Assembly (NCBI RefSeq): GCF_024347395.1
Contig: NZ_AP025473.1
Span: 1,240,001-1,304,000 of the forward strand
Source of the DNA: Vibrio cortegadensis
GTDB taxonomy: Bacteria > Pseudomonadota > Gammaproteobacteria > Enterobacterales > Vibrionaceae
Length of the DNA stretch: 64,000 nucleotides
Direction: 5' to 3'
Part shown: piece by piece, positions 1 through 7,936 of the stretch
Position numbering within the stretch: the stretch's first letter is position 1
Layout: each line of letters starts with the position of its first letter
Translations under genes and position numbers: made by a program
The notes under the pieces: model-generated
What the model was told of the DNA's origin: nothing
The model's database searches: none
The model's input: only the letters and a program-made list of their open reading frames with translations

Positions 1-75
1 CCTAAAGTAGAAACTGCTCAGAACGAAACTGCGGAAACGCATAAAAGAAAAAAAACCAATAAAATTGCCACATAA
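1..75 (+). CDS. C-terminal tail of an unidentified protein (partial)
   Basis: Frame 1 is open from the first base to a TAA at 73-75 and gives 24 residues, rich in Lys, Thr and Glu. It could be the hydrophilic tail of a gene that starts outside the window. The stretch is too short to assign a family, and an open run of this length can occur by chance. Confidence 0.3.
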   Translation, partial: PKVETAQNETAETHKRKKTNKIAT

Positions 76-190
76 TAGCGGGTTAATGTTGGATTATCGC
101 TCTATCCTTCACAAATCCAATAGTTCCTTTACAAAGTCATTCCCACCCAACAACATAAAGAACAACACCCTTTAAAATCAGGCCTAACAT

Positions 191-553
191 ATGCAATTCA
201 AAGCAATCAGTTCCTTCTTTTCAGAAATAAATAATGTAGCCACTGAGATGGAAAAAGCGGTTCGAGCTGCCAACCACATGCAAAAACAAACATCTTCAAC
301 TCGTGTTGAAGTTAAAGTAATTGAAGCTAAAATTGAATTACTTGAAAGTGAAATTGAGTTGACAGAATCGCTGCAAGAAATGTCAAAAGAACAGCTTAAG
401 ATATTCTATGGTTCACTTGATAAAAATGGTTCAGGAACGGTAAGAAGTGTATCTGAATTAAATAGTAAAAAATCCGAATTAGAACAACAACTATATTTAA
501 AGCAACGTCTTCTTCAGCAACAAACCGAAATAGCAAAAAATGAAATTAAATAA
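191..553 (+). CDS. small coiled-coil protein of unknown function
   Basis: 120 residues with no signal peptide or membrane segment. Residues about 35-70 and 90-118 are heptad-rich with many Glu, Lys, Leu and Gln, so two helices or a coiled coil are likely. A Gly/Ser-rich turn (KNGSGTVRS) lies between them. No family is recognised. The start ATG has only a weak purine stretch upstream. The gene lies inside the integrated element that ends at the tRNA-Gly and is AT-rich like other cargo genes. Its function cannot be inferred; a small cytoplasmic structural or adaptor protein is possible. Confidence 0.55.
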   Translation: MQFKAISSFFSEINNVATEMEKAVRAANHMQKQTSSTRVEVKVIEAKIELLESEIELTESLQEMSKEQLKIFYGSLDKNGSGTVRSVSELNSKKSELEQQLYLKQRLLQQQTEIAKNEIK

Positions 554-580
554 GTACACCAAATAATAGTATTGATTAAC

Positions 581-991
581 TTAACAATCATGAAGTATCA
601 GCCTCACTAGCGCCCTAGTCCATGTTTTACTATTTGGGCTCTCTCGCCCAAGTTCATTCAACTTTTCAGCAATTTGTTGATGGAATAAGCCCTTCTCATC
701 CCAGAGTTTAATCAGTTCAAACGAACTCATCCTATCAATGGATTTTGAATTATTACTCGCTCGTGTGCGCACATCTAGCCGCGCATCGTTTTCAAGCTGT
801 GCGCACACATCACCATCGATAGTCTCATTAGCTACTCTCTCGCGACATGCTTGTTTCACCCAACTTGAAAAACTGACATTTTTTGGCTTTACCCCTTCTA
901 TCTCATCTACAAGTTCGTGTTCAAACCGGATGTTTTTCTTGATCGACTTTCTATTGGTGTTTGTATTCAAAACAATGATGATTTTTTGCAT
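581..991 (-). CDS. ribbon-helix-helix-like protein of the integrated element
   Basis: From the ATG at 991 the protein is about 136 residues. The N-terminal part (VLNTNTNRKSIKKNIRFEHE, then a segment ending NVSFSSWVKQACRE) has the basic-strand-plus-helix look of a MetJ/Arc-type ribbon-helix-helix DNA-binding protein. The C-terminal half (residues about 85-136, KLWDEKGLFHQQIAEKLNE) resembles a recombinase-style helix-turn-helix ending. A TTG at 1111 would extend the frame by 40 residues and overlap the next gene, but the extension has little protein-like character. Two perfect TGTGCGCACA palindromes lie inside the gene and a third lies just upstream, which suggests autoregulation. The family assignment is by eye and unproven. 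Confidence 0.45.
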   Translation of the reverse strand: MQKIIIVLNTNTNRKSIKKNIRFEHELVDEIEGVKPKNVSFSSWVKQACRERVANETIDGDVCAQLENDARLDVRTRASNNSKSIDRMSSFELIKLWDEKGLFHQQIAEKLNELGRESPNSKTWTRALVRLILHDC

Positions 992-1054
992 GGGCGCACA
1001 CTTAGAATGAATGGCGGGGAAAGTGTGCGCACAAAGCCATGGGTTGTACGCACC
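764..1054. repeat. cluster of TGTGCGCACA palindromes
   Basis: The 10-bp palindrome TGTGCGCACA occurs perfectly at 764-773, 798-807 and 1024-1033. Degenerate versions lie at 991-1000 (TGGGCGCACA) and 1045-1054 (TGTACGCACC). Five sites in 291 bp, centred on the start of a putative DNA-binding gene, look like operators. This is inference from spacing and symmetry. Confidence 0.5.
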
Positions 1055-1067
1055 GTTTATTGGGGCA

Positions 1068-1379
1068 TTAGTGGATGATGGTTTTAATCGACGTGTCGAT
1101 ACGAGATTCAAGTGCAGCGAGGATCCAAATTGAGTCGCGAGCCGACGGATTATTTAAACATTGATGGAGCACACTAATCACACCATCTGCAACGTGGGAA
1201 GCAAACTGGTGCTCTCTTTGCTGCTTAGTCGGCATGAGCTTGGCTCTCTCACATATCAGTGCATAGACATCCTCTTTGAACTCGTCAATATCGCGATGAG
1301 TTAAGGTTTTAAATGATGAACGCTGCATCACATCAAAACACAAACTGGTGCAGTGAATGGCTAATGGTGAATACTTCAT
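1068..1379 (-). CDS. hypothetical protein coupled to the integrase
   Basis: 103 residues, no recognised family. The ATG at 1377-1379 overlaps the integrase stop (TGA at 1376-1378) in an ATGA arrangement, so it is probably translated by coupling from the integrase message. The sequence is mostly helical, with a charged middle (DIDEFKEDVYALICERAKL) and no signal peptide or membrane segment. Its tight link to the recombinase suggests a mobility or maintenance accessory role, but nothing in the sequence names a function. Confidence 0.5.
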   Translation of the reverse strand: MKYSPLAIHCTSLCFDVMQRSSFKTLTHRDIDEFKEDVYALICERAKLMPTKQQREHQFASHVADGVISVLHQCLNNPSARDSIWILAALESRIDTSIKTIIH

Positions 1380-2554
1380 AACTGTCCTCCATTATTCAAA
1401 AATGCGGCAAATGCACTTCCATCTTGCCTTGTCAGGTTCGGAACATAACGGGAGTACACTCGAAACAGCATGGTAGTTGTCGTATGCCCCATTTGATTCG
1501 CAATCCATTCTGGTGATTCTCCAGAGGCCAGCAAGAGTGTGGCGAACGTATGCCGTGTTTGATATGGGTTTCGGCTTCTCAATTTAGCTTTCTTAAGCGT
1601 CGGATACCAAACGGTCCGTGAAACGACGGCATAATTCAATGGTTTACGTTTCGCATTGGTAAACACATATTTGTCTTTTAAATAAGCCGTTTTTTTGTGT
1701 ATCTTTAAAGCCTCAACCACACTATCAGTCAGGTTGATCACTCGGTATGAGCCCTCCGTTTTTAATCCCGACAATTCCCCCCTAACTAAGCTTTGACGAA
1801 CAGTGATGGTTTTGTTGGTCAAATCAACGTCATCCCACATCAACCCATCAATTTCACCTGTACGAAGACCTGTAAAAAATCGGGTAATGTAATAGCTGCG
1901 AAAATTATCAGGGACTTCGCTCAAGAAATGATTCACTTCCGCAACCGAAAATGGGTCCACTTCTGTACGCCCTACTTTTAAGGCTTTGATATTCTTCCAC
2001 GGTGAGGTAAAGTCATACCGATCGGCGGCTTCATTAAGCAATACCCTTAGGGGTGTCATGATGTGATTAATGCGTGATGGGCTAAGAAAGCTACCTTTTC
2101 GTCCCGGTACTTTGGCGAGGATGGAACGAAATTGCAGTATCTGCCCCTTATTGATGGCGCTGATCTTCTTATTCCCGAATGTAGGGAGCAAATACTTATT
2201 CAGAACACCTTCTACATCTTCATAATGCCCTTTACTCCATTCCACTTTCATTTCAGCTAACCAAGTTTGAGCAAATTCTTCAAACCTTGGAGAATCAGGG
2301 GCATCGAAGTAAGCTTTAGCACTACCCTCACGATGCTTTATCTCTTCAAATCGTTTCGCGGCCTTACTTTGTGGGAAGTATTTTTTATAGTCGAACGAAT
2401 CAAGTACAATTTCTGCCTCAATGCGCTTAAGTAAGTTTTCTAAACGCTTAGTATTTACCGCATTATTAACCAATTGAGTATGTTCACGACAACGCTGACC
2501 TTTATATCTGAATTGCAAAACTAATTTCCCATTTCGCACATTGAGTACACCCAT
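1376..2554 (-). CDS. tyrosine recombinase (site-specific integrase)
   Basis: 392 residues. The N-terminal part (about 1-60) resembles the arm-DNA-binding domain found in DUF3596-type phage integrases. A SAM-like core-binding domain lies at about 90-190 and the catalytic domain at 200-392. Visible catalytic residues are R231 (TGLRTGE), R334 in YQTRHTF (the usual first His of the box is Tyr, as in relatives of this subgroup), H357 in QMGHTT and the nucleophile, probably Y367 (RVYSRY). It points away from the tRNA-Gly at 3338-3412 and is separated from it only by small xis-like and regulator genes. It is therefore the likely enzyme that inserted an element into the tRNA 3' end. The gene looks intact. 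Confidence 0.93.
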   Translation of the reverse strand: MGVLNVRNGKLVLQFRYKGQRCREHTQLVNNAVNTKRLENLLKRIEAEIVLDSFDYKKYFPQSKAAKRFEEIKHREGSAKAYFDAPDSPRFEEFAQTWLAEMKVEWSKGHYEDVEGVLNKYLLPTFGNKKISAINKGQILQFRSILAKVPGRKGSFLSPSRINHIMTPLRVLLNEAADRYDFTSPWKNIKALKVGRTEVDPFSVAEVNHFLSEVPDNFRSYYITRFFTGLRTGEIDGLMWDDVDLTNKTITVRQSLVRGELSGLKTEGSYRVINLTDSVVEALKIHKKTAYLKDKYVFTNAKRKPLNYAVVSRTVWYPTLKKAKLRSRNPYQTRHTFATLLLASGESPEWIANQMGHTTTTMLFRVYSRYVPNLTRQDGSAFAAFLNNGGQL

Positions 2555-2563
2555 AACAAGCTC

Positions 2564-2776
2564 CTATTGCCCTAAGATCAATGACTGGCTAGAAATGCCA
2601 ACTAGCATTTCTTCTTCGACTCGTTCCCATATAAAGAGAATTTTTCTTCCTCCAAATGGACGAATGTAATGAATCCCCTCAAATAAAACAGAATCTTTAA
2701 GTTGTTCCCTAATAACTCGCGCGTCATATTTTATTCGCACAGAAAGTTCTGCGGTTGTCAGATAGGTATTATCCAT
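2564..2776 (-). CDS. excisionase-like small DNA-binding protein
   Basis: 70 residues from the ATG at 2774-2776. That start has a GGAG ribosome site eight bases upstream, so it is preferred over the upstream in-frame ATG at 2797. The protein begins DNTYLTTAELSVRIKYDARVIR and continues with a short winged-helix-like part (GIHYIRPFGGRKILF), as in recombination directionality factors and AlpA/MerR-like excisionases. It ends nine bases before the integrase start, the usual xis-int order. Expected role: bind the attachment region and bias the integrase toward excision. Confidence 0.7.
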   Translation of the reverse strand: MDNTYLTTAELSVRIKYDARVIREQLKDSVLFEGIHYIRPFGGRKILFIWERVEEEMLVGISSQSLILGQ

Positions 2777-2909
2777 CGTACAATCTCCTATATACATTAT
2801 TAACTTACCAATGAACTAAATGTTCTCCTGTAGATTACAATGTAGCATAAAAATGACCTTTTACAACCATTTTTTACCTACAGCAGAACATTTTAAGCAG
2901 GAGAAGAAC
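2777..2909. promoter_or_regulatory. divergent control region between xis-like and regulator genes
   Basis: Two 15-16 bp blocks face each other: AATGTTCTCCTGTAG (2819-2833) and its near-exact reverse complement at 2878-2893, with one mismatch in 15. They flank the ribosome site and probable promoter of the Cro/CI-like gene. A smaller dyad TGTA-GAT-TACA lies near 2829-2839. The pattern fits paired operators for a regulator that represses both directions. Confidence 0.45.
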
Positions 2910-3122
2910 ATGTTGAAGTGCCACCTTTCTAAAATAATGGGAGAAAAGCGGCTTAAAATTGCGGATGTTGCTAGGGATACTGGTGTGAATAGAGGGACAA
3001 TTACACGCTTATATAATGAAACTGCAACACGTGTAGAACTTGATGTAATAGATAGTCTTTGTGAGTACTTGAATATAGAAGTTGGAGAGTTACTGGAAAG
3101 GCAAAAAATTGAAACAGATTAG
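2910..3122 (+). CDS. Cro/CI-family (XRE) regulator of the element
   Basis: 70 residues, nearly all one helix-turn-helix domain: KIADVARDTGVNRGTITRLY is the helix-turn-helix, followed by IDSLCEYLNIEVGELLE. This is typical of the YozG/HTH_26 subgroup. The ATG at 2910 is chosen because AGGAGA sits just upstream; an upstream in-frame ATG at 2820 adds 30 residues with no domain character. It is divergent from the excisionase-like gene. The likely role is a switch controlling xis/int expression, inferred from position. Confidence 0.75.
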   Translation: MLKCHLSKIMGEKRLKIADVARDTGVNRGTITRLYNETATRVELDVIDSLCEYLNIEVGELLERQKIETD

Positions 3123-3193
3123 TTTTTCTCATATTGGGCTGAGAATTTTGGGTTTTCAGCTCCATTAAGCACAATATTAACCAAAAACAAAAG

Positions 3194-3225
3194 TAGCCAC
3201 CGTTTTGGCCACAAGATGGCCACCG
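3194..3225. promoter_or_regulatory. candidate arm-type recombinase sites
   Basis: TAGCCACCG (3194), TGGCCACAA (3206) and TGGCCACCG (3217) are near copies spaced 12 and 11 bp, close to one helical turn. They lie between the regulator gene and the tRNA attachment end, where integrase or excisionase arm sites are expected. The rest of 3123-3337 is AT-rich with no gene; an imperfect hairpin (GCTGAGAA/TTTTCAGC) lies at about 3139-3162. Confidence 0.3.
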
Positions 3226-3337
3226 ATGATTTTTACAAAAGAAAAAATTGGAAAAATAATACGCCAGACACACAAAAACACGCAGCTAAGCGTTTCTTTT
3301 GAAAGGTTTTTTGGATTGTAAAACAGAAGGGAGCAAT

Positions 3338-3412
<75 letters not shown>

Positions 3413-3518
3413 ACATCGCGTTGGAACGAGATAGATAATGCCACATCTAACTGAAAAGAAAACCTTTTTTTTCACATTTATGTTTAAGTGCGCATTTGTT
3501 ATTCGTAACGTCGTTTTT

Positions 3519-4937
3519 TTAGACAAAATAGTAACTATTTCTTTGATTACGTATTTCTAGAACGTAGCGATTCTTCCCTTCTTGCTTCGCTTGATACATC
3601 AACTTATCAGCAGCATCGATATTAATTACCTTCGGCGCACAAGAATAGAAAGCACAACCAACGCTGATACTAATGTTGAGGTTTTCATTCTCAACCTCGA
3701 TCGGCATATGAAAAACGTTGTGACACAAAGCGTCAGCGACTATTTCAGCGTCACTGCACGCAATCCCCCTCAGGTATAAGGCAAACTCCTCTCCTCCGAT
3801 TCTCGCAAATAACGTACCTTCAGGTAATCCGCTACCGCTCCGTCTTGCAACTTCTTTTATCACCTCATCACCGCACATATGGCCATAAGAATCATTAATC
3901 ACTTTAAAGTTATCAATATCGAAAACCATCACCACAGCACTTTGACCCGTATTATCGATTTGCTCTAACTGTTGCATAAAATATCTGCGGTTACTGATTC
4001 CTGTTAGTGAATCTGTATATGTCATCCTTAACAAGTTCTCATTCGCGGATTCCAATTCGGCTGTCCTAGCCCTAACTGTTTTTCGAAGTTGAACAATATA
4101 AACACTCGACATCACGATGATAAACACCGCAATACCTGGAAAAAGATAAGGAGGATAAACGGTTTCTATATGCATCCAATGATTTAATATTTGCTCTTTT
4201 GTTTCAATGCCTAATAAGCCATATGAGTTGTTTATCGATTCGAGTAATTCAAGATTCCCTTCGGCAACCGCAGGACGAAGTTGAACTGAGTGTATGTGCA
4301 TCACGGGTGCATATTTTGAAGGCATGCTGGCGGTATGTGTGTAGAAACTTGCCACCTGAAGATCAGTGATAAATGCATCGACCTCTTCGTCAAAAGCTGC
4401 GTACATCAAATCTCTGTTTGTATCAAATTCGACTAATTTAAGTTGTGGAAATTGTTGGGATACGTAATAGCCATAAAAGCCATCCCGTACAACGCCGACA
4501 CCTCTACCGCCTCCGTTTTCAAGAAAAGCATCAACGCCTTGCTTCAATAAGCTTTGCTTAAGAAAGATTTGACTGTTAACCGTTAAAAACTCATCGCCAT
4601 AATCAAGGAATTTGTCTCTTGGTTCAGACCAAGCAAGGCCGCCATGAATATCCACCTCTCCATTTTTGACCAGCTCGATAGATCGACTCCAATCAGTCAA
4701 AACGAACTCTACTCGACGTCCTGTTTTATTTGAATAGGCTTTCCAAAAATCAATAAGAATACCTTTTGGGTCTCCGTTAGAGTCTAAATATGAAAATGGT
4801 TTCCAAGCTTTAGAGTTACTGACAGTAAGGGGAGGTAAATCCGATTGTGAAGGATCATGCGCATAGATTGCGGATGAAAACGAAAAGAATATGCCTGAAA
4901 TAGCCCAAAAGATGAATCGGCATGTCGTGTTATTCAT
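3519..4937 (-). CDS. periplasmic solute-sensing diguanylate cyclase
   Basis: 472 residues: signal peptide at 1-26, family-3 solute-binding domain (about 33-260, LPPLTVSNSKAWKPFSYLD onward), one membrane helix (about 266-286), a short coiled coil, then a GGDEF domain. The active-site motif is GGEEF at 381-385, so the enzyme should make cyclic-di-GMP from two GTP. The RxxD inhibitory site normally just upstream is absent (the sequence there is LPEGTLFAR), suggesting no product feedback at that site. The sensor domain resembles amino-acid-binding proteins, so a small periplasmic ligand is likely. A five-copy heptamer repeat lies just upstream of the start. Confidence 0.9.
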   Translation of the reverse strand: MNNTTCRFIFWAISGIFFSFSSAIYAHDPSQSDLPPLTVSNSKAWKPFSYLDSNGDPKGILIDFWKAYSNKTGRRVEFVLTDWSRSIELVKNGEVDIHGGLAWSEPRDKFLDYGDEFLTVNSQIFLKQSLLKQGVDAFLENGGGRGVGVVRDGFYGYYVSQQFPQLKLVEFDTNRDLMYAAFDEEVDAFITDLQVASFYTHTASMPSKYAPVMHIHSVQLRPAVAEGNLELLESINNSYGLLGIETKEQILNHWMHIETVYPPYLFPGIAVFIIVMSSVYIVQLRKTVRARTAELESANENLLRMTYTDSLTGISNRRYFMQQLEQIDNTGQSAVVMVFDIDNFKVINDSYGHMCGDEVIKEVARRSGSGLPEGTLFARIGGEEFALYLRGIACSDAEIVADALCHNVFHMPIEVENENLNISISVGCAFYSCAPKVINIDAADKLMYQAKQEGKNRYVLEIRNQRNSYYFV

Positions 4938-4973
4938 AATATTATTGATGCCTTGTCATTTAACAGTACGGAT

Positions 4974-5008
4974 TATTGTTTATTGTTTATTGTTTATTGT
5001 TTATTGTT
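4974..5008. repeat. heptamer repeat, five copies of TATTGTT
   Basis: Five perfect tandem copies of TATTGTT occupy 4974-5008, that is 37-71 bp upstream of the diguanylate cyclase start codon, in its probable promoter or leader. Copy number changes by slippage would shift promoter spacing by 7 bp per unit. Confidence 0.9.
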
Positions 5009-5200
5009 TTGCACATCAGATGGTTATCTTCCATAACATCACTGAAAATATCCAAGTCGCCATTTATTTATCCGGCTAAATATACTCTCATTAGACAAAT
5101 TCTGATATTGAAAGTCAAAAATTAGACATGGGCATCATTCTACTCCTCGTTTTAACGCTTTAGCTCTGTTACATTTGCGCCATTGTTATCCAGCTCATAA

Positions 5201-6370
5201 ATGACCATGCCCTCCCAATATCGAATCAATAAAATCGTGGAGATTGGCGACACACTTCACCGCAGTGGTTGTGCCTCTTATAAGGTAGAAAAATACACTC
5301 AGCATTATGCGAAAAAACATGGTGTTGATGTAATGATACAGGCGACACCTACAACGATTAATTACCAGTTTCCAGATGACAATAATGCCGTGGTTCTCAA
5401 ACGACTAAAGCCTGCATCTATCAATTTGAGTTTGTTAGCAAATACGATCATTCGGATCAATACACCAAGTAACGAGCCGCTTCCTGAACCCACAGGCTAT
5501 CCTAAATGGATTATTGCACTTGCTAACATGGGGATCCCCCCTGCTTATTTACTTCTAATAGGTAGCACGATGGAAGCCGTAGCTTTTTCTATCGTACTGG
5601 GCTTCTTAGTATGGCTTTGCCAGCAAATATGCCACTCCAGAAGAGCTATTGCAGCTGAGTTTATTGCCGCGCTAGTGACGGGGATTTTTGTCGCCTTTTT
5701 GGCAAGTACAGGCTTACCCATTCCCATTTGGGCTTTATGTATTGCATCTGTTGTACTGTTTGTTCCCGGTCTTTCAATCGCCAATGCTTTAGAGTGTTTA
5801 GCTTTTAATGATTTAGTATCTGGCACCAGCTTGCTCGGACAGTGCGCGCTTTCCTTGATTAAATTGTTTGTTGGTATCGTCATGGGGCTAAACATTGGTG
5901 AAGCAATATGGGGACAAGCCGTATCAATCTCTTATACCAATGCGGTTCCAACTTGGTTGCACGTCTTAGGATTGCCGATTATTTCGATATGTATTGGCAT
6001 TATTTTTAATGCGAGAACCAAAGATATTGTTCTTGGACTCCCAGTGGCCGTGCTAGGAATGTGGGGGCCATTCTATTTAGGGTTTGATAGCGGTTGGATT
6101 GTCGGAACTTGGGTTACAACAGTATTGATCACCCTATATGGCACTTGGATTGCTAAAAAAATGGACCTCACAGGTTCTATTTATATCGTTCAAGGCATTA
6201 TTATACTTGTCCCTGGTAGCCGAGTTTTGGTGAGCGCAAGTCAATCTGTATTTGAGCAGTCTATCCTGCCAATTCCAAGTATCGGACTCTCTGCACTGTT
6301 TATGTTCTCTGCCATTGTTGCCGGACAAATCACAGCTTACTCTATATATTCACCAAAAATAGAACGGTAG
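5201..6370 (+). CDS. ThrE-family threonine/serine exporter
   Basis: 389 residues, inner membrane. An N-terminal soluble ThrE domain (about 1-115, with HRSGCASYKVE near the start) precedes about ten hydrophobic helices (115-385). Both halves that are split genes in some bacteria are fused here, as in Corynebacterium ThrE. The family exports threonine and serine by proton exchange; the substrate here is inferred. Two in-frame ATGs (5201 and 5207) lack a clear ribosome site, so the first is used. It stands alone and converges on arfA, whose hairpin at 6446-6488 can act as terminator for this gene too. Confidence 0.85.
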   Translation: MTMPSQYRINKIVEIGDTLHRSGCASYKVEKYTQHYAKKHGVDVMIQATPTTINYQFPDDNNAVVLKRLKPASINLSLLANTIIRINTPSNEPLPEPTGYPKWIIALANMGIPPAYLLLIGSTMEAVAFSIVLGFLVWLCQQICHSRRAIAAEFIAALVTGIFVAFLASTGLPIPIWALCIASVVLFVPGLSIANALECLAFNDLVSGTSLLGQCALSLIKLFVGIVMGLNIGEAIWGQAVSISYTNAVPTWLHVLGLPIISICIGIIFNARTKDIVLGLPVAVLGMWGPFYLGFDSGWIVGTWVTTVLITLYGTWIAKKMDLTGSIYIVQGIIILVPGSRVLVSASQSVFEQSILPIPSIGLSALFMFSAIVAGQITAYSIYSPKIER

Positions 6371-6440
6371 CCGAAGCCAAAAACACCTTTTTATTTTATA
6401 GACACGATCAAATAAGTAATTACAGTCGATCAACTTCAAT

Positions 6441-6488
6441 AAAAAAGCCCTATTCGAAAATAACATTACGCTACTTTTGAATAGGGCT
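6441..6488. terminator. bidirectional hairpin overlapping the arfA stop codon
   Basis: AGCCCTATTC-GAAAA (6446-6460) pairs with TTTTGAATAGGGCT (6475-6488), with one bulged G and a 14-nt loop. On the minus strand it is followed by six U. The arfA stop codon (6466-6468) lies in the loop and the last codons of arfA form the 5' arm. Confidence 0.85.
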
Positions 6489-6693
6489 CTTTGCCACTAT
6501 GTTTAGCCTTCCTGACAAAACTGCCTTTCCCTTTTTTGGCTTTCACAACTCTTACAGTAAACAATTTACTCGTTACGATTGCTTTTAATGCATTGTCTTT
6601 CACAACACCTCGCTGATGTTCAACCTCAAGATTTGAAGGGTCTATCACCGCTTGCTGCCTGTTATATAATTCCGCTCTTTTTTTCTTTTTCAA
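6466..6693 (-). CDS. arfA: alternative ribosome-rescue factor A
   Basis: 75 residues. The region GVVKDNALKAIVTSKLF through VVKAKKGKGSFVRKAKH matches the ArfA signature (KDNA...LF...KKGKGS..RK.KH). ArfA binds ribosomes stalled on messages lacking a stop codon and recruits RF2 to free them when tmRNA fails. The start is TTG at 6691-6693, supported by GGAGG six bases upstream. The 25-residue N-terminal extension before GVVKDN is longer than in E. coli. The 3' end is inside a strong hairpin; in characterised relatives cleavage or termination there yields a nonstop message so that tmRNA keeps ArfA low. The same control is inferred here. Confidence 0.88.
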   Translation of the reverse strand: MKKKKRAELYNRQQAVIDPSNLEVEHQRGVVKDNALKAIVTSKLFTVRVVKAKKGKGSFVRKAKHSGKEPYSKVA

Positions 6694-7077
6694 AATGAAC
6701 CTCCATCGGTCATATTTCGGTTCGAATTTTGCTTAAAAAAGACGCAAGTGTCAAACTCAAAATTTCAACTCGATATAATAAAAACTTTGGCTTGTCACAA
6801 AACAGTCATTCCATTGCAACATTGAGATAAGTAGATGAATCTAAACGAGACAAAGAGCAAGTAACGATAAAAAACTCGACTCAAAACCAGACTATTTCGT
6901 TGACTTAGAGGTAAATTGATTTAGACTTTGACTCGGCTAGAAAGAAAGTTTTTTGTTTATATACATTTCGTTGGATTACTTGTAACTCAACCTCCGTGTT
7001 ATACGCAATAGCAGCTACTTTTCCACGCTATCGGCGCCATAATCGGCCAAACACATAAATATATTTAGGATTTAACT
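6694..7077. promoter_or_regulatory. divergent upstream region of arfA and the cold-shock gene
   Basis: 384 bp with no credible gene. It must hold the arfA promoter and a long leader for the cold-shock gene. CspA-type messages usually have a long structured 5' UTR, but no E. coli-style cold box is seen. Confidence 0.4.
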
Positions 7078-7287
7078 ATGTCTAACACAGTTACTGGTAC
7101 AGTAAAATGGTTCAACGAAACTAAAGGCTTCGGCTTCATTCAACAAGAAAACGGCCCAGACGTTTTCGCTCACTTCTCTGCAATCACTGGCGACGGTTTC
7201 AAAACGCTAATCGAAGGTCAGAAAGTTGAGTTCACTGTATCTCAAGGTCAAAAAGGCCCTCAAGCTGACAGCATTAAAGTACTTTAA
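7078..7287 (+). CDS. cold-shock protein, CspA family
   Basis: 69 residues, a single cold-shock OB fold. RNP1 (KGFGFI) and RNP2 (VFAHFS) motifs are intact, along with TGTVKWFNETKGFG at the start. The protein binds single-stranded RNA/DNA and melts messenger structure at low temperature. Length and sequence match CspA/CspE-type proteins; which paralogue it is cannot be decided. It is preceded by nearly 400 bp without a gene and followed by its own terminator, so it is probably monocistronic. Codon use is strongly biased, as expected for high expression. Confidence 0.95.
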   Translation: MSNTVTGTVKWFNETKGFGFIQQENGPDVFAHFSAITGDGFKTLIEGQKVEFTVSQGQKGPQADSIKVL

Positions 7288-7306
7288 TTCGTACTCTAAT
7301 TATTCT

Positions 7307-7337
7307 AAATAGCTGGCTATATGCTGGCTATTTTTTT
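7307..7337 (+). terminator. terminator of the cold-shock gene
   Basis: AAATAGC (7307-7313) pairs with GCTATTT (7327-7333), followed by a T run to 7337. Confidence 0.75.
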
Positions 7338-7396
7338 GCCCGCTAAACACTGATTTCATGTACTATCCCCTTCTATTCTCTCATTAAGACAAACAC

Positions 7397-7936
7397 ATGG
7401 CGCTAAAACCGACGATTTACAAATTCCGCGTATCACTCACCGATATGAACCGTGACTACTACGACTCGCTCAACATGACCATAGCTCAGCATCCATCTGA
7501 AAATGATGAGCGAATGATGGCACGAGTTCTTGCGTTTTGCCTCAATGCATCTCCTGATCTACAGTTTACTAAAGGATTATCAAGCGTTGAGGAGCCTGAT
7601 TTATGGGAGAAAACACTCGACGGCCAAACCGCCGTATGGATTGACGTAGGCGAACCCGATCCTGAACGCATCAAGAAATCAACTCGCCAAGCCAAAGCAG
7701 TAAAAATATATAGCTTTAATACAAAATCTAATGTTTGGTGGGAACAGAACAAAGGCAAGATTTCACAATATGATGCTAATGTTACTCGTTTTGACAATGC
7801 TGGTATCGTTGATATGGCAAAAATGATTGAACGCACATTAGACATTTCCGTCATGCTTTCTGGAAATTCAGCATTTATTAACAGTGATAAAGGCGCGGCC
7901 GAAGTAACATGGGAAGATCTTCAAGATAATGAGTAG
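7397..7936 (+). CDS. yaeQ: YaeQ family protein
   Basis: 179 residues, the usual YaeQ length. It starts MALKPTIYKFRVSLTDMNRDYYDSL and contains WIDVGEPDPERIKK and VWWEQNKGK, all typical of YaeQ. The family adopts a PD-(D/E)XK nuclease-like fold; the conserved WIDVGEPD and the K in KIYSF would be the remnant acidic/lysine site. Its biological role is unsettled; early work tied it to haemolysin transcription in an RfaH context. It overlaps the next gene by eight bases, so the two are probably cotranslated. Confidence 0.92.
   Translation: MALKPTIYKFRVSLTDMNRDYYDSLNMTIAQHPSENDERMMARVLAFCLNASPDLQFTKGLSSVEEPDLWEKTLDGQTAVWIDVGEPDPERIKKSTRQAKAVKIYSFNTKSNVWWEQNKGKISQYDANVTRFDNAGIVDMAKMIERTLDISVMLSGNSAFINSDKGAAEVTWEDLQDNE

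Noticed and set aside
738..1010. 90-codon plus-strand frame over the ribbon-helix-helix-like gene
   Set aside because: Antisense to the better-supported minus-strand gene and lacks a start signal.
6900..7077. CspA-type cold box in the cold-shock gene leader
   Set aside because: The long leader is present but no match to the E. coli cold-box sequence was seen.
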